A DNA stretch of 64,000 nucleotides from Serratia quinivorans (GCF_946227985.1 NZ_CAMKGL010000001.1:744001-808000), one strand, 5' to 3'; shown: positions 35,211 through 47,416, counted from the first letter of the stretch. Made by a program: numbers and translations. The notes: generated by a model from the sequence alone, not told the origin.

Positions 35211-35238
35211 TTGCGCGCTATATCCTTATTGCGAGTGA

Positions 35239-35886
35239 TCACTGTTCCATATCGAACAGCAGCGGAATATCACTGCGCTGCGCCATACGGTTACGATAGG
35301 CTTCGATGTTATCCGGCAGCGTAAGCCCGGCGACGATCGACAGCGAACGTAGCAGTGGGAACAGGTGAATATCGTCTTCCGACAGGGTACCGTTCACGGC
35401 ATCAGGGGAGGCTATCAGCCCGGAAAGCACCTGGAGATCGGCTTCCAGTTGAGCGATCAGATCGGCGCTGTCGGCAAGGTGCGTGGAGAAGTCACCGATT
35501 GAAGCCTGCTTTTTGTCGGTAAAATACTGGCGGGCGCTGTCGGTGGCAAACTCTTCGAAGTCGGCGTTGGCAAAGCGCGGCAGCAGTAAATTGAGGCTGT
35601 AGCTCCCGACCCGTTGTAGCCATTCGGCGATCGCCGGGTTGGTTTTACCGGTCAGCAGGGGGTTACCGTCGAGTCGATCGACGTAATGCACGATATCCAT
35701 GCTTTCCGGCAGGTAACTGCCGTCGTCTTTTTGCAGAATGGGTGCCATCTTTTTACCAATCATGCCGATCGGCGTGGCTTCATCATCGTTGAGCAGGGTG
35801 ACCAGGCGGACGGGCAGATTTTTCAGGCCAAAAATCATGCGGGCTTTAACGCAGAATGGGCAATGATCGTAGATAAACAGTTTCAT
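35239..35886 (-). CDS. grxB: Glutaredoxin 2 GrxB
   Basis: A 215-residue glutaredoxin with glutathione-transferase-like architecture. The active site is Cys9-Pro-Phe-Cys12 in MKLFIYDHCPFCVKAR. VPVRLVTLLNDDE and the cis-Pro GKKMAPILQKDDGSYLPESMDIVHYVD segment follow E. coli GrxB. The helical C-terminal domain is complete. It reduces protein disulfides and glutathione mixed disulfides. Confidence 0.95.
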   Translation of the reverse strand: MKLFIYDHCPFCVKARMIFGLKNLPVRLVTLLNDDEATPIGMIGKKMAPILQKDDGSYLPESMDIVHYVDRLDGNPLLTGKTNPAIAEWLQRVGSYSLNLLLPRFANADFEEFATDSARQYFTDKKQASIGDFSTHLADSADLIAQLEADLQVLSGLIASPDAVNGTLSEDDIHLFPLLRSLSIVAGLTLPDNIEAYRNRMAQRSDIPLLFDMEQ

Positions 35887-36015
35887 GCTTGCTCCGGTTG
35901 TCAGGTTTTAACAGCAATAGTTATCACAGCATACTGAGGCTGTCGCGAAGAGTTCTTGTTGGAAGGTGCGTTATCGTTGGATGACCCGCGCAAAATACGC
36001 GGGCCAAAGCAGGCG

Positions 36016-36264
36016 TTATTTTTGGGTTGGAACGGAATTGATCACTTCTATCAGGTGGATACGCGCCTCTTCCAGATCGATTTTATCCCGTTCGTTGCTG
36101 GCGTTGACGATCTGCAACTGTTTGATGATGTCGCTCTTCAGGTCGGCATTTCCAGCAATGATGTGGGCCAGCGCTTTTTCTACCAGGGTTGAACGCGCGT
36201 ACAGCATGCGCAGGTTCAGTACCATGTGCTCCAGTAACTGCGGCAATTTTGATTCATCGGTCAT
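36016..36264 (-). CDS. Hypothetical small helical protein
   Basis: An 82-residue, highly charged, all-helical-looking protein beginning MTDESKLPQLLEHMVLNLRML. Heptad-like spacing of Leu and Ile suggests a coiled coil or helical bundle. There is no signal or membrane segment. The ATG at 36264 has AGGAG 12 bases upstream, with in-frame GTG and TTG just before it, so the start may be one or two codons longer. It lies between mdtH and grxB. No family was recognised. Confidence 0.65.
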   Translation of the reverse strand: MTDESKLPQLLEHMVLNLRMLYARSTLVEKALAHIIAGNADLKSDIIKQLQIVNASNERDKIDLEEARIHLIEVINSVPTQK

Positions 36265-36350
36265 CACCAACTTCTCCTGTTTATGTTTTTACTATCAGGA
36301 TAGCAGCTATAGGAAATTCGGCTGATTTTCTGGCAACTTAGAGAAAAACC

Positions 36351-37901
<1,551 letters not shown>

Positions 37902-38486
37902 ATGTTTGGCTACCGCTCTGCATCACCAAAAGTACGCCTCACCACCGATCGGCTGGTTGTCCGTTTAGTTCATGAACGCGATGCCTACCGGCTGGCGGAA
38001 TACTATGCCGAAAACCGAGCCTTCCTTAAGCCCTGGGAACCTGTCCGGGATGAAAGCCATTGTTATCCTTCCGGCTGGCAGGCACGGCTGGGGATGATCA
38101 CCGAAATGCAAAAGCAGGGCAGCGCCTACTATTTTATCCTGCTCGATCAGGAAGAGCATGAAGTGCTGGGCGTGGCGAACTTCAGCAATGTGCTGCGTGG
38201 TTCTTTCCATGCCTGTTTCCTCGGTTATTCACTGGCCGAAAAATGGCAGGGGCAAGGGCTGATGTATGAAGCGCTGCAGTCCGCTATCCGCTATATGCTG
38301 CGTCAGCAGCGAATGCACCGCATTATGGCCAACTATATGCCGCACAATCAGCGCAGCGGCGCGTTGTTGACCCGCCTGGGATTTGAACGTGAAGGTTATG
38401 CCAAGGACTATCTGCTGATTGATGGGCAGTGGCAGGATCACGTACTGACGGCATTAACCAATAAAGAATGGCTACCGCCACGCTGA
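37902..38486 (+). CDS. rimJ: Ribosomal protein S5 N-acetyltransferase RimJ
   Basis: A 194-residue GNAT enzyme that acetylates the N-terminal Ala of S5 and also affects 30S assembly. [40 protein letters not shown] and [20 protein letters not shown] closely follow E. coli RimJ. The acetyl-CoA loop is [18 protein letters not shown]. The ATG at 37902 with GGGGGAA upstream gives exactly the E. coli length. The upstream frame to 37851 is rejected. Confidence 0.95.
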   Translation: MFGYRSASPKVRLTTDRLVVRLVHERDAYRLAEYYAENRAFLKPWEPVRDESHCYPSGWQARLGMITEMQKQGSAYYFILLDQEEHEVLGVANFSNVLRGSFHACFLGYSLAEKWQGQGLMYEALQSAIRYMLRQQRMHRIMANYMPHNQRSGALLTRLGFEREGYAKDYLLIDGQWQDHVLTALTNKEWLPPR

Positions 38487-38495
38487 GGCCAAATA

Positions 38496-39137
38496 ATGAA
38501 ATATGAATTAAGCGCTAAAGAAGCCAGGGTGATTGGCTGCCTGCTGGAAAAGCAGGTTACGACCCCGGACCAGTACCCTCTTTCCCTCAATGGTATCCAG
38601 CTTGCCTGCAACCAGAAAACCAACCGCGAGCCGGTGATGGAACTGACGGAAAGTGAAGTTCAGCAAATTCTCGACCTGTTGCTAAAGAAACATTTTCTGC
38701 GCACCCTCAGCGGCTTCGGCAATCGAGTGGTCAAATATGAGCACCGCTTCTGTAATTCGGAGTTTGGTCAGTTAAAACTGTCTGCGGCCGAGGTGGCGGT
38801 GGTTGCCACCTTGTTGTTACGTGGCGCGCAAACTCCCGGTGAACTGCGCACCCGCACTAACCGCATGCATGAGTTTAATGACGTGACTGAAGTAGAGCAG
38901 GTGCTGACGAATCTGAGCACCCGAGAGGATGGCCCCTTTGTGGTGCGTTTGGCGCGCGAGCCGGGCAAGCGTGAAAGCCGATTTATGCATTTGTTCTGCG
39001 GCCAGATTGACGAGGCACCGGCAGAAGCTGCACCGGAAAATAACACTGAATTGAGCCAGCGCGTGAGCATATTGGAAAACGAAGTGGCACAGTTAAAACA
39101 GCAATTGCAGGCATTTTTGCTGCGGGAGAGCGAATGA
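38496..39137 (+). CDS. yceH: UPF0502 protein YceH (DUF480)
   Basis: A 213-residue soluble protein with two winged-helix-like repeats (DUF480). [39 protein letters not shown] and [22 protein letters not shown] are family landmarks. A coiled-coil heptad segment lies at the C-terminus (about 185-210). The function is unknown. It is 9 bases after rimJ and its stop overlaps the start of mviM (ATGA), so the three genes are an operon. Confidence 0.94.
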   Translation: MKYELSAKEARVIGCLLEKQVTTPDQYPLSLNGIQLACNQKTNREPVMELTESEVQQILDLLLKKHFLRTLSGFGNRVVKYEHRFCNSEFGQLKLSAAEVAVVATLLLRGAQTPGELRTRTNRMHEFNDVTEVEQVLTNLSTREDGPFVVRLAREPGKRESRFMHLFCGQIDEAPAEAAPENNTELSQRVSILENEVAQLKQQLQAFLLRESE

Positions 39138-40054
39138 CCAAATTACGCGTTGGCGTCGTGGGGTTGGGCGGCATTGCACAAAAAGCCTATTTACCGATCC
39201 TGAGTCAGGCGGCAGACTGGACGCTGGTCGGCGGCTTTTCCCCCAACCAGCAAAAGGCACAGCCGATTTGCGACAGCTATCGGATGGCCTGTTTTTCGGG
39301 GCTGGACACTTTGGCTCAGCAATGCGATGCCGTTTTTGTGCACAGCAGTACCGCCAGCCATTTTCAGGTGATTGGCGAATTACTGCGTTACGGCGTTCAC
39401 GTCTATGTCGACAAGCCGCTGGCGGAGACGGTTGAACAAGGTGAGCAGCTGCTCGCCCTGGCTGAAAAACAGGGCAAAACGCTGATGGTGGGTTTTAACC
39501 GTCGTTTTACGCCGTTATATCGTCAGTTGAAGCAACAGATGCAGCAACCGGCATCGATTCGCATGGACAAACACCGTGCCGACAGCGTCGGACCAAACAG
39601 CCTGCGCTTTACCCTGCTGGACGATTATCTGCACGTGGTGGATACCGCGCTGTGGCTGGGCGGCGGTGAGGGGAAGTTACTCAGCGGTAGCCTGCGAGCC
39701 ACGGAGGCCGGTGCGTTGATGTATGCCGAGCATCATTTTGAGTGCGGGGAAACTCTGGTGACCACCAGTATGCATCGCCGAGCCGGCAGCCAGCGCGAAA
39801 GCGTGCAGGCAGTCACCGACGGCGCGGTCTATCAGTTGAGCGATATGCGCCAGTGGCTGCGAGAAGATTCACAAGGCGTGCTGGAGCAACCGGCGCCAGG
39901 CTGGCAGACCACCCTGGCACAGCGCGGCTTTGACGGCGCAGTCCGCCATTTCATTATGTCTGTCAGCAACCAGACGGTGCCGGAAACCGCCGGAGAGCAG
40001 GCGATTGCTGCTCAAAGGGTGATTGAAAAAATGCTGCGTGATGTCGGTTTATAG
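39134..40054 (+). CDS. mviM: Gfo/Idh/MocA-family oxidoreductase MviM (YceM)
   Basis: A 306-residue NAD(P)-dependent oxidoreductase-fold protein. The Rossmann motif is [15 protein letters not shown] near the start, and [17 protein letters not shown] carries the conserved Lys-Pro of the family. [15 protein letters not shown] and [14 protein letters not shown] are also typical. The substrate is unknown. It overlaps yceH by four bases and precedes murJ, as in E. coli and Salmonella. Confidence 0.92.
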   Translation: MTKLRVGVVGLGGIAQKAYLPILSQAADWTLVGGFSPNQQKAQPICDSYRMACFSGLDTLAQQCDAVFVHSSTASHFQVIGELLRYGVHVYVDKPLAETVEQGEQLLALAEKQGKTLMVGFNRRFTPLYRQLKQQMQQPASIRMDKHRADSVGPNSLRFTLLDDYLHVVDTALWLGGGEGKLLSGSLRATEAGALMYAEHHFECGETLVTTSMHRRAGSQRESVQAVTDGAVYQLSDMRQWLREDSQGVLEQPAPGWQTTLAQRGFDGAVRHFIMSVSNQTVPETAGEQAIAAQRVIEKMLRDVGL

Positions 40055-40124
40055 GGTAACCCCATGTAACATATGACGGTAGCTATTCTGCCGCGGATGG
40101 GTACACTTAGCCGATAGTTTTACT

Positions 40125-40146
40125 GACGCCTGCTGATGCAGGCGTC
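40125..40146 (+). repeat. Inverted repeat between mviM and murJ
   Basis: GACGCCTGC (40125-40133) and GCAGGCGTC (40138-40146) form a perfect 9-bp stem with a TGAT loop, just 30 bases before the murJ start. It lacks a T tract, so it may be a leader hairpin or attenuator rather than a terminator. Confidence 0.5.
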
Positions 40147-40176
40147 GACATTTACAGGGCACATCAGAAAAACCAC

Positions 40177-41712
40177 ATGAACCTACTAAAATCGTTGGCC
40201 GCCGTCAGCTCTATGACGATGTTTTCGCGGGTGCTGGGCTTTGCCCGTGACGCTATCGTGGCGCGGGTATTTGGCGCCGGAATGGCAACAGATGCCTTCT
40301 TCGTGGCGTTCAAACTGCCCAACCTGCTGCGGCGTATTTTTGCCGAGGGCGCATTTTCTCAAGCCTTTGTGCCGATCCTGGCCGAATATAAAAGCCAGCA
40401 GGGTGAAGAGGCGACACGTACCTTTATCTCCTACGTTTCTGGTCTGCTGACGCTGATACTGGCGTTGGTCACGGTGTTGGGGATGTTGGCCGCCCCCTGG
40501 GTTATCTATATTACCGCACCGGGCTTTGTCGACTCGCCGGACAAATTTGCACTGACGTCGTCGCTGCTGCGCGTTACTTTCCCCTATATTTTGCTGATTT
40601 CGCTGGCCTCGCTGGTCGGCTCGATCCTCAATACCTGGAACCGTTTTTCGATCCCGGCGTTTGCGCCTACCTTGCTGAACGTCAGCATGATCGGTTTCGC
40701 GCTGTTTGCCGCGCCTTACTTCAATCCACCGGTGATGGCGCTGGCCTGGGCGGTGGTGGTCGGCGGGGTGCTGCAACTGGGTTATCAACTGCCGCATCTG
40801 AAGAAGATCGGCATGTTGGTACTGCCGCGTATCAAACTTGGTGATGCCGGCGTATGGCGTGTGATGCGTCAGATGGGGCCGGCGATTTTTGGCGTTTCGG
40901 TTAGCCAGATTTCACTGATCATCAATACCATTTTTGCCTCGTTCCTGGTCTCGGGATCGGTTTCCTGGATGTACTATGCCGACCGTCTGATGGAGTTTCC
41001 TTCCGGGGTGTTGGGCGTGGCATTGGGCACTATTTTGTTGCCGTCGCTGGCAAAAAGTTTCTCCAGCGGTAACCACGATGAATATTCCCGACTGATGGAC
41101 TGGGGGCTGCGTCTGTGCTTCCTGCTGGCGTTGCCGAGTGCTATCGCGCTGGGGATCCTGGCCAAGCCGTTGACCGTTTCGTTGTTCCAGTACGGCAAGT
41201 TCAGTGCCTTTGATGCCGCTATGACTCAGCGTGCGCTGGTGGCCTATTCGGTCGGGCTGATGGGATTAATCGTGGTCAAGGTGCTGGCGCCGGGATTCTA
41301 TTCGCGCCAAGACATTAAAACCCCGGTTAAAATCGCCATTATCACCCTGATATTGACCCAGGTGATGAACCTGATGTTTATCGGCCCACTGAAACATGCC
41401 GGGCTCTCGCTGTCGATTGGTCTCGGGGCTTGCCTTAACGCTTCGTTGTTGTACTGGCAGTTGCGTAAGCAGAAAATTTTCCACCCGCAGCCGGGTTGGG
41501 CGATGTTCCTGACCAAGCTGGTGATTGCGGTGATGGTGATGTCGGTGGTACTGGTCGGTGTAATGTGGCTAATGCCTGCCTGGGATCAGGGCAATATGCT
41601 GGAGCGCTTGCTGCGTCTGGCGGTAGTGGTGGTCACCGGCGTGGTGGCTTACTTTGGCGTATTGGCTGGATTGGGCTTCCGGCCACGCGACTTTGCACGC
41701 CGGGTGGCATAA
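40177..41712 (+). CDS. murJ: Lipid II flippase MurJ (MviN)
   Basis: A 511-residue MOP-superfamily inner-membrane protein with 14 predicted helices. It is essential for moving the peptidoglycan precursor lipid II to the periplasmic face. [35 protein letters not shown] shows the conserved Arg residues of helix 1, and [22 protein letters not shown] is the family signature. It ends at a strong terminator shared with argS. Confidence 0.96.
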   Translation: MNLLKSLAAVSSMTMFSRVLGFARDAIVARVFGAGMATDAFFVAFKLPNLLRRIFAEGAFSQAFVPILAEYKSQQGEEATRTFISYVSGLLTLILALVTVLGMLAAPWVIYITAPGFVDSPDKFALTSSLLRVTFPYILLISLASLVGSILNTWNRFSIPAFAPTLLNVSMIGFALFAAPYFNPPVMALAWAVVVGGVLQLGYQLPHLKKIGMLVLPRIKLGDAGVWRVMRQMGPAIFGVSVSQISLIINTIFASFLVSGSVSWMYYADRLMEFPSGVLGVALGTILLPSLAKSFSSGNHDEYSRLMDWGLRLCFLLALPSAIALGILAKPLTVSLFQYGKFSAFDAAMTQRALVAYSVGLMGLIVVKVLAPGFYSRQDIKTPVKIAIITLILTQVMNLMFIGPLKHAGLSLSIGLGACLNASLLYWQLRKQKIFHPQPGWAMFLTKLVIAVMVMSVVLVGVMWLMPAWDQGNMLERLLRLAVVVVTGVVAYFGVLAGLGFRPRDFARRVA

Positions 41713-41737
41713 ACGAATATTGTCGTTGCCAAAGCAT

Positions 41738-41766
41738 AAAAAAGGGTCGCCATGGCGACCCTTTTT
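41738..41766. terminator. Bidirectional terminator between murJ and argS
   Basis: AAAAAAGGGTCGCC pairs with GGCGACCCTTTTT around a short AT centre. A-tract and T-tract on opposite sides serve both converging genes. Confidence 0.9.
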
Positions 41767-41784
41767 CGTATTCAACCCGAGAGG

Positions 41785-43515
41785 TTACATGCGTTCGACG
41801 GTTTCGATACCCAGCGTATCCAGACCGGCTTTCAGCGTTTTGGCGGTCAGCAATGCCAGTTTCAGGCGGCTCTGACGCGCTTCTTCGCTATCCGCATTGA
41901 GGATCTGGCAGTGCTCATAGAAGCTGGAGAACAGGCCCGCGAGGTCATACAGGTAGCTACACATTACGTGTGGGGTGCCTTCGCGCGCTACTGTGGTGAT
42001 CACTTCTTCAAACTGCAGCAGACGAGTTGCCAGCGTGATTTCACGCTCTTCGGTCATGACCAGTGGCAGGGTCAGATTGCTTTCATCGACACCGGCACGT
42101 TTGAACACCGAGGCAACGCGGGTATAGGCATACTGCATATAAGGTGCGGTATTGCCTTCAAACGCCAGCATGTTATCCCAGTCGAAGATGTAATCGGTAG
42201 TACGGCTTTTTGACAGGTCGGCGTATTTTACCGCACCGATGCCAACGGCATTGGCCAGGCTTTGCATTTCTTCTGCCGGCATGTCCGGGTTTTTCTCGGC
42301 GATCAGTTTGCCGGCGCGATCCACCGCTTCGTCCAGCAGATCGGACAGTTTCACCGTGCCGCCTGAACGGGTTTTGAACGGCTTGCCATCTTTACCCAGC
42401 ATCATGCCGAACATGTGGTGTTCCAGCGACAGCGAGTCCGGTATATAACCGGCTTTACGCACGATGGTCCAGGCCTGCATCAGGTGCTGGTGCTGACGTG
42501 AGTCGATGTAATACAGCACACGATCGGCGCCCAGCGTTTCATAACGGTATTTGGCACAGGCGATATCGGTAGTGGTGTACAGGTAGCCGCCATCCTTTTT
42601 CTGGATGATGACGCCCATAGGCTCGCCGTCTTTATTCTTGTATTCATCGAGGAATACCACGGTGGCGCCTTCGCTTTCCACCGCCAGCCCCTTGGCCTTG
42701 AGATCGGCAACAATCCCCGGCAGCATCGAGTTGTACAGGCTTTCACCCATCACGTCGTCTTCGGTCAGGGTGACATTCAGACGGTTATAGGTCAGCTGAT
42801 TTTGCGCCATGGTAATGTCGACCAGCTTGCGCCACATCTTCAGACAGTACTGATCGCCACCTTGCAACTTCACCACATAGGCGCGAGCGCGTTCGGCAAA
42901 ATCGGTGTCTTCGTCATAGTGCTTTTTCGCTTCGCGGTAGAACTGTTCCAGGTCGGACAGACCCATATCGCTGGCGTTCTCGTTCTGCATTTTTTCCAGA
43001 TAGGCGATTAACATGCCGAACTGGGTGCCCCAGTCGCCAACGTGGTTAGCGCGGATCACCTTATGGCCCAGGAACTCCTGGGTACGTGCGGCGGCGTCAC
43101 CGATAATGGTAGAGCGCAGGTGGCCGACGTGCATTTCTTTCGCCACGTTGGGGGCAGAGTAGTCAATAACGATGGTTTGTTGCTTGACCGGCGCAATATC
43201 CAGTTTTGGCGCGCTCAGCACGCGATCGGCTTGCTGGGCAACCCATTCGCTGTTCAGGAAAATATTGATAAAGCCGGGGCCGGCGATTTCCACTTTGCTG
43301 GCGACGTCGCCGAGGTCAAGCAGTTGCACCACTTTTTCCGCCAACTGACGCGGCGGCATGCCGAGTTTTTTGGCGACGGACATCACGCCATTGGCCTGAT
43401 AATCACCGAACTGTGCTTTTGCTGATTGACGGACCTGCGCTTCGCAATCGGCTGGCGCGCCTGCGGCAATCAACGCCTGGCTGACTTTATCTGAAAGAAG
43501 AACCTGAATATTCAC
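41785..43515 (-). CDS. argS: Arginyl-tRNA synthetase ArgS
   Basis: A 576-residue class I aminoacyl-tRNA synthetase. The N-terminal tRNA D-loop-binding domain comes first. The HIGH-type motif is HVGH (residues 129-132) in [19 protein letters not shown]. The C-terminal anticodon-binding domain ends in GIETVERM. As in other ArgS proteins there is no canonical KMSKS. The start is GTG ([15 protein letters not shown]), as in E. coli, with AAGG upstream. Confidence 0.97.
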   Translation of the reverse strand: MNIQVLLSDKVSQALIAAGAPADCEAQVRQSAKAQFGDYQANGVMSVAKKLGMPPRQLAEKVVQLLDLGDVASKVEIAGPGFINIFLNSEWVAQQADRVLSAPKLDIAPVKQQTIVIDYSAPNVAKEMHVGHLRSTIIGDAAARTQEFLGHKVIRANHVGDWGTQFGMLIAYLEKMQNENASDMGLSDLEQFYREAKKHYDEDTDFAERARAYVVKLQGGDQYCLKMWRKLVDITMAQNQLTYNRLNVTLTEDDVMGESLYNSMLPGIVADLKAKGLAVESEGATVVFLDEYKNKDGEPMGVIIQKKDGGYLYTTTDIACAKYRYETLGADRVLYYIDSRQHQHLMQAWTIVRKAGYIPDSLSLEHHMFGMMLGKDGKPFKTRSGGTVKLSDLLDEAVDRAGKLIAEKNPDMPAEEMQSLANAVGIGAVKYADLSKSRTTDYIFDWDNMLAFEGNTAPYMQYAYTRVASVFKRAGVDESNLTLPLVMTEEREITLATRLLQFEEVITTVAREGTPHVMCSYLYDLAGLFSSFYEHCQILNADSEEARQSRLKLALLTAKTLKAGLDTLGIETVERM

Positions 43516-43776
43516 CGGATTACCTTAATGACGAACGAGGGGCCGTATGCCATGCCCCTGCGGGATTCAAAGGTGGTTTCCTGGCTGCGCGTCAAGACGG
43601 CGGCCCACCACAAAACAGCCTGTAATTGTAACTGATTTGATGGGGTACGTCAGCAGTTGGCGCGGGAGGATTAGGTGAAAGTCCTGGTTTATTAATGACC
43701 GTCTACAATGAGTGACGGAGGCAGAGTGAACGGCATACGAGAAAAACATGGATGGGATAAAATGGAGTCAGCAGGA

Positions 43777-43896
43777 CTAGTGCTTTTTGTTTCGGCGGCT
43801 GGCATCCAGCGTGTTATTACGACGTGATTTAAAATGACGATATATCGCATAGGCAGCAATAACTACCAACAGCAAAGAAACTATTAAGAGGAACAT
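43777..43896 (-). CDS. Hypothetical 39-residue membrane protein
   Basis: The complete ORF runs from an ATG at 43896 to a TAG at 43777-43779. It has an N-terminal transmembrane helix (residues 2-19, FLLIVSLLLVVIAAYAIY) and a strongly basic cytoplasmic tail with FKSRRNNTLDASRRNKKH. The ribosome-binding site is weak. The composition (hydrophobic helix plus Arg/Lys tail) is typical of real small membrane proteins, but translation is not proven. It lies 261 bases upstream of argS on the same strand. Confidence 0.5.
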   Translation of the reverse strand: MFLLIVSLLLVVIAAYAIYRHFKSRRNNTLDASRRNKKH

Positions 43897-44416
43897 AAGT
43901 GATTATCTCTGACTCAATTTTCTCTAAAGTAGCTCAATTGATATTTTCAAGCAATTACCACACTCGTGTTTAGGAAGATTCTCATGCTTTATTTATTGCA
44001 AAGCCTTTAACTAACAAGGTGTTGATGCGTGTTTTTAAATGGTGTTTTATTCCTGATTGTTTTTTGCTACGTATGAATTAACTATTTTTTAAGCATTTAT
44101 GAATGTTGGCAGTGGTGAAATGTTTGACTTAATAAGTTAGCAATATCTTCAGTGGTCTGTTCATAAGAAAAAGCTATAAACTTATGCGATAGTCTTTCTC
44201 AGAAATTAAAATCTGATAAAGTAAAATTAGCAGTGTAATAAAAAACGTGAAAATTATTCTTTTGTGCTTTTTATGTTCAGGGAATAACCCTGTTATCTTG
44301 TCGCGCTATTTGAGAGCAAAAAATATTAACTTGCCGCGTCAGCCGGGTGGCTAGCAGCGTCTCAGACGTGTAAATTACACCTCCTGAACACCGCTTTCCG
44401 CAGTATCGAGGACGCT
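43897..44416. other. 520-base AT-rich spacer before yecM
   Basis: This is the most AT-rich stretch of the window, with no ORF of note. A perfect 13-base palindrome (GTGTAA, A, TTACAC) lies at 44368-44380, about 37 bases before the yecM start and possibly in its promoter. Confidence 0.5.
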
Positions 44417-44980
44417 ATGAGCACTTTCCCGGCAATGGCCGAACTTAACGATTTAGCGCTGGATTTACCCCGCTTTGAACTATTGCTGTACCAGTTTGCC
44501 GATAAGCTGCATTTGGATTTGTCCCAGTTTACGGCGGATCATATTTCGGTACGTTGCCATCAAAATACCACGGCCGATCGCTGGCGGCAGGGCTTGCTAC
44601 AGTGCGGCTCACTGCTGTCAGAGTCGATGATAAATGGTCGCCCTATTTGTTTGTTTGATCTCCAGCAACCGATCAACGTCGGACCATGGTTGATCGACTG
44701 CGTGGAACTGCCATATCCCGGCGATAAACGTTATCCGCACGAGGGCTGGGAACATGTGGAGCTGGTGCTGCGTGGCGAACCGGCCACCTTGTATGCGCGG
44801 GCGTTGAGTCATCTGCCTGATGAAGCGTTGCTGGCACCCGGGATTAAATTGAAACAGAGTTCACCGCAGGGCGAGGGCGAACGTTTACCTAACCCGACGC
44901 TGGCGATCACCGATGGGACTGTGACTATCAAATTTCATCCTTATTCCATCCGGGACATCGTCGCCAGCGAGCAAGCCTAA
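44417..44980 (+). CDS. yecM: VOC-superfamily protein YecM
   Basis: A 187-residue protein of the vicinal-oxygen-chelate fold. It matches E. coli YecM: ADHISVRCHQNTTADRWRQG, SESMINGRPICLFDL, ELPYPGDKRYPHEGWEHVEL and ERLPNPTLAITDGTVTIKFH, whose His and Glu residues are the presumed metal ligands. The enzyme activity is unknown. GAGGA precedes the ATG. Its stop overlaps the stop of the converging lyase gene by a few bases. Confidence 0.92.
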   Translation: MSTFPAMAELNDLALDLPRFELLLYQFADKLHLDLSQFTADHISVRCHQNTTADRWRQGLLQCGSLLSESMINGRPICLFDLQQPINVGPWLIDCVELPYPGDKRYPHEGWEHVELVLRGEPATLYARALSHLPDEALLAPGIKLKQSSPQGEGERLPNPTLAITDGTVTIKFHPYSIRDIVASEQA

Positions 44981-46128
44981 TTCGACATCAGCGCCTGGGT
45001 AGCCAGCATCATGCGATCCAGCGCCTGAGTCAGCAGTTCGCGCCGACAACCGAAATTCAAACGGACGAAATGTCGGTTGCCAAAATCCAGCCCCGGACTT
45101 AACCCGACGCCAGCCTGTTCAAAAAAGGCGTGCGGGTTATCGACCCTCAGTTGGCTGCAATCGATCCAGGCCAGATAGGTCGCTTCGATAGGCTGCAACA
45201 GCAGGCCGGGCATGGCATTAATACGCTCGGTTACCAAATCACGGTTGGCGCGCAGATAAATCAACAGCGCGTCCAGCCAGTCTTGGCCATGCTGGTAGGC
45301 GGCCTGGGCGGCAATCAGCGCCAGTAGGTCCACCTCCGGCACAATGCCGCTGCGTGCACGGGTCAGCTTGTGACGTAACTGCGGGTTGGGAACAATCGCC
45401 ATCGACGCACCCAGCCCGGCAATGTTGAAGGTTTTCGACGGCGACATCAGCGTGATGCTGCGCTGGGCAGCGTCTTCATTTAAGGTGGCAAAGGGGATGT
45501 GTTCGCAGCCGGGCTCCAGCAGCAGGTCGCAATGAATTTCGTCCGAACAGACTGTCAGCTCATGGGCCAGGGCAAACGCATGGTGCTGCAATAGTTCCGG
45601 CCGTCGATAAACCGTGCCGCCCGGATTTTGCGGGTTGCACAACAACAGTAATTTCTCTTTGCCACTGAGCTTCCCGGTGATGGCGCTGAAATCCAACAGC
45701 CAGCGACGGCCGTGCAGCGTCAACGGCACCGGTAACTGGGGGCGTCCGGCGAATTTCGCCGCTTTGCGAAACGGAGGATAAATTGGCGACGGTGCCAGTG
45801 TGCCTTCTCCTTCGGCGGTAAAGGCGCGCACGCATAAATTAAGACCACAAACCAGACCGGGCAGAAAAATCAGCCAGTCGGGGTTGATACGCCAGCCGTA
45901 GCGTTCCAGCATGCGGCGGGTAAAAACCTCAATAAGTTCAGGGGAGGGATGACTGTAACCGAATACCGCATGCGCTATGCGCTGCTGTAATGCGTCGATG
46001 ATGGCCGGCGGTGACGGGAAGTCGGTATCGGCAACCCAGAGTGGAATAATGTCGCGGTCGCGATATTTATCCCACTTAACGCTGTCACTGTGACTACGGT
46101 CTACCCATTGATCAAAATTGAATGCCAT
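44977..46128 (-). CDS. PLP-dependent C-S lyase / aminotransferase of the MalY-PatB family
   Basis: A 383-residue fold-type I PLP enzyme. PLWVADTDFPSPPAIIDALQQR and HAVFGYSHPSPE are MalY/PatB hallmarks. CNPQNPGGTVYRRPEL holds the PLP-binding Asn, SDEIHCDLL the Asp, and SPSKTFNIAG the Schiff-base Lys. E. coli MalY is a cystathionine beta-lyase that also represses MalT; PatB-type lyases split cystathionine or cysteine conjugates. Which role applies here is unknown. It lies between yecM and cutC, which adjoin in E. coli. Confidence 0.88.
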   Translation of the reverse strand: MAFNFDQWVDRSHSDSVKWDKYRDRDIIPLWVADTDFPSPPAIIDALQQRIAHAVFGYSHPSPELIEVFTRRMLERYGWRINPDWLIFLPGLVCGLNLCVRAFTAEGEGTLAPSPIYPPFRKAAKFAGRPQLPVPLTLHGRRWLLDFSAITGKLSGKEKLLLLCNPQNPGGTVYRRPELLQHHAFALAHELTVCSDEIHCDLLLEPGCEHIPFATLNEDAAQRSITLMSPSKTFNIAGLGASMAIVPNPQLRHKLTRARSGIVPEVDLLALIAAQAAYQHGQDWLDALLIYLRANRDLVTERINAMPGLLLQPIEATYLAWIDCSQLRVDNPHAFFEQAGVGLSPGLDFGNRHFVRLNFGCRRELLTQALDRMMLATQALMSN

Positions 46129-46229
46129 AGTTACTACCCTGTATAGGTTGATACCTCTTTATCAGCCTAAGAGATAAATTGAAAAATTAACAATTGCCGT
46201 CGCAGGTTAGCCGTCATCTGGGGGTGACA

Positions 46230-46988
46230 ATGATAAAACTGGAAGTTTGTTGCTATAGCGTCGATTGCGCGCTGACGGCTGAGCGGGCAGGTGCCGACCG
46301 CATAGAATTGTGCGCCAGCCCGAGCGAGGGCGGTTTGACACCCAGCTACGGCTCATTACGCCTGGCGCGCGACAGAGTCAGCGTGCCGGTGCATCCTATT
46401 GTTCGTCCGCGCGGTGGGGATTTTTGCTATGGGGCGGTCGATTTTGATGTGATCAAGCATGATATTGCGCAGATCCGCGATATGGGGTTTGCCGGTGTGG
46501 TGGTCGGCATGCTGGATGAAGAAGGGCATATCGATCTGCCGCGCATGCGCGAAGTGATGCGCTTGAGTGGCAATATGGCGGTGACCTTTCACCGCGCATT
46601 TGATATGTGCCAGAACCCGATGGTCGCGCTCAGTCAACTCACTCAGTTGGGCGTGGCGCGGATACTGACCTCGGGCCAACAGCAAAACGCAGAGTTGGGT
46701 TTACCCTTGCTGCGTGATCTGCTGCTGGCCAGTCAGGGGCCGGTAATTATGGCCGGTGCCGGCGTGCGCTTGAGCAATCTGCATAAATTTGTCGATATCG
46801 GCATTCAGGAGCTGCACAGCTCATCCGGTCATGCGGTGCCTTCGACCATGCGTTATCGCAAAGCCGGCGTGACCATGTGTTCAGACAGTGAGTTTGATGA
46901 ATTCAGCCATTATTGCGTGGATGGCGAAATGGTCGAAGCAATGAAAAACTCGTTGGCGCTGGTCGATCCGCTGGTGCAAAGCGCCTAA
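46230..46988 (+). CDS. cutC: CutC family protein
   Basis: A 252-residue TIM-barrel protein beginning [21 protein letters not shown], with the family segments [34 protein letters not shown] and [19 protein letters not shown]. CutC was named for copper homeostasis in E. coli, but later work questioned a direct role. The ATG at 46230 with GGGGTGA upstream is chosen over an extension to 46194. A strong terminator follows. Confidence 0.93.
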   Translation: MIKLEVCCYSVDCALTAERAGADRIELCASPSEGGLTPSYGSLRLARDRVSVPVHPIVRPRGGDFCYGAVDFDVIKHDIAQIRDMGFAGVVVGMLDEEGHIDLPRMREVMRLSGNMAVTFHRAFDMCQNPMVALSQLTQLGVARILTSGQQQNAELGLPLLRDLLLASQGPVIMAGAGVRLSNLHKFVDIGIQELHSSSGHAVPSTMRYRKAGVTMCSDSEFDEFSHYCVDGEMVEAMKNSLALVDPLVQSA

Positions 46989-47046
46989 CGCAGATGGCCA
47001 AACCCTTTCCGGGCTGAAAGCCCCGTTGTTCGGTCGAAAATACCTG

Positions 47047-47073
47047 GCCCCGGCAAATTGCCGGGGCTTTTTT
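47047..47073 (+). terminator. Terminator of cutC
   Basis: GCCCCGG (47047-47053) pairs with CCGGGGC (47061-47067), followed by TTTTTT. Confidence 0.9.
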
Positions 47074-47240
47074 ATGTTTATAAATCAATGCCATGTTTGC
47101 CTGAAGTATTGATATCAGTCTGTCAGCGCTGGCACAAACGGCTTTGTGTGACCGCCATATACCCGGCGCGGTAACCTCGGCGACAGGCCATGGTGAATGG
47201 CCGCCTTAATCAAAGGGACCTGCGTCGTTATGGAGGAGTC

Positions 47241-47315
47241 ATGAAATTCTATTTTATTTGCCTGCTGGTGGCCTGCCTTCAATTATCCGGCTGTGTTGCA
47301 GCCTATTACCGCTAA
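47241..47315 (+). CDS. Tiny lipoprotein-like peptide A (24 residues)
   Basis: ATG at 47241 with an excellent ribosome-binding site (GGAGGAG just upstream), TAA at 47313-47315. The peptide is a hydrophobic signal sequence with a lipobox (LSGC, Cys18) and a mature part of only seven residues ending AAYYR. If processed by signal peptidase II it would release a lipid-modified heptapeptide. It resembles tiny entericidin-like lipoproteins in design but not in sequence. The next peptide of the same type starts 11 bases later. Confidence 0.6.
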   Translation: MKFYFICLLVACLQLSGCVAAYYR

Positions 47316-47325
47316 GGAGAGCAGC

Positions 47326-47394
47326 ATGCGTTATTTGGTTATTATCTATCTGGTTTGCAGTTTAACGGCCTGCGCAACGTTGTATTACAGGTGA
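47326..47394 (+). CDS. Tiny lipoprotein-like peptide B (22 residues)
   Basis: ATG at 47326 with AAGGAGAG upstream, TGA at 47392-47394. It has the same plan as peptide A: short charged start (MRYLV), hydrophobic stretch, lipobox LTAC (Cys16), and a mature end ATLYYR that shares the YYR terminus. It is tandem with peptide A and with the lipoprotein ORF that follows, so the three are likely one transcription unit. Confidence 0.6.
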   Translation: MRYLVIIYLVCSLTACATLYYR

Positions 47395-47416
47395 GCGATG
47401 GGTTATTACGATACTG

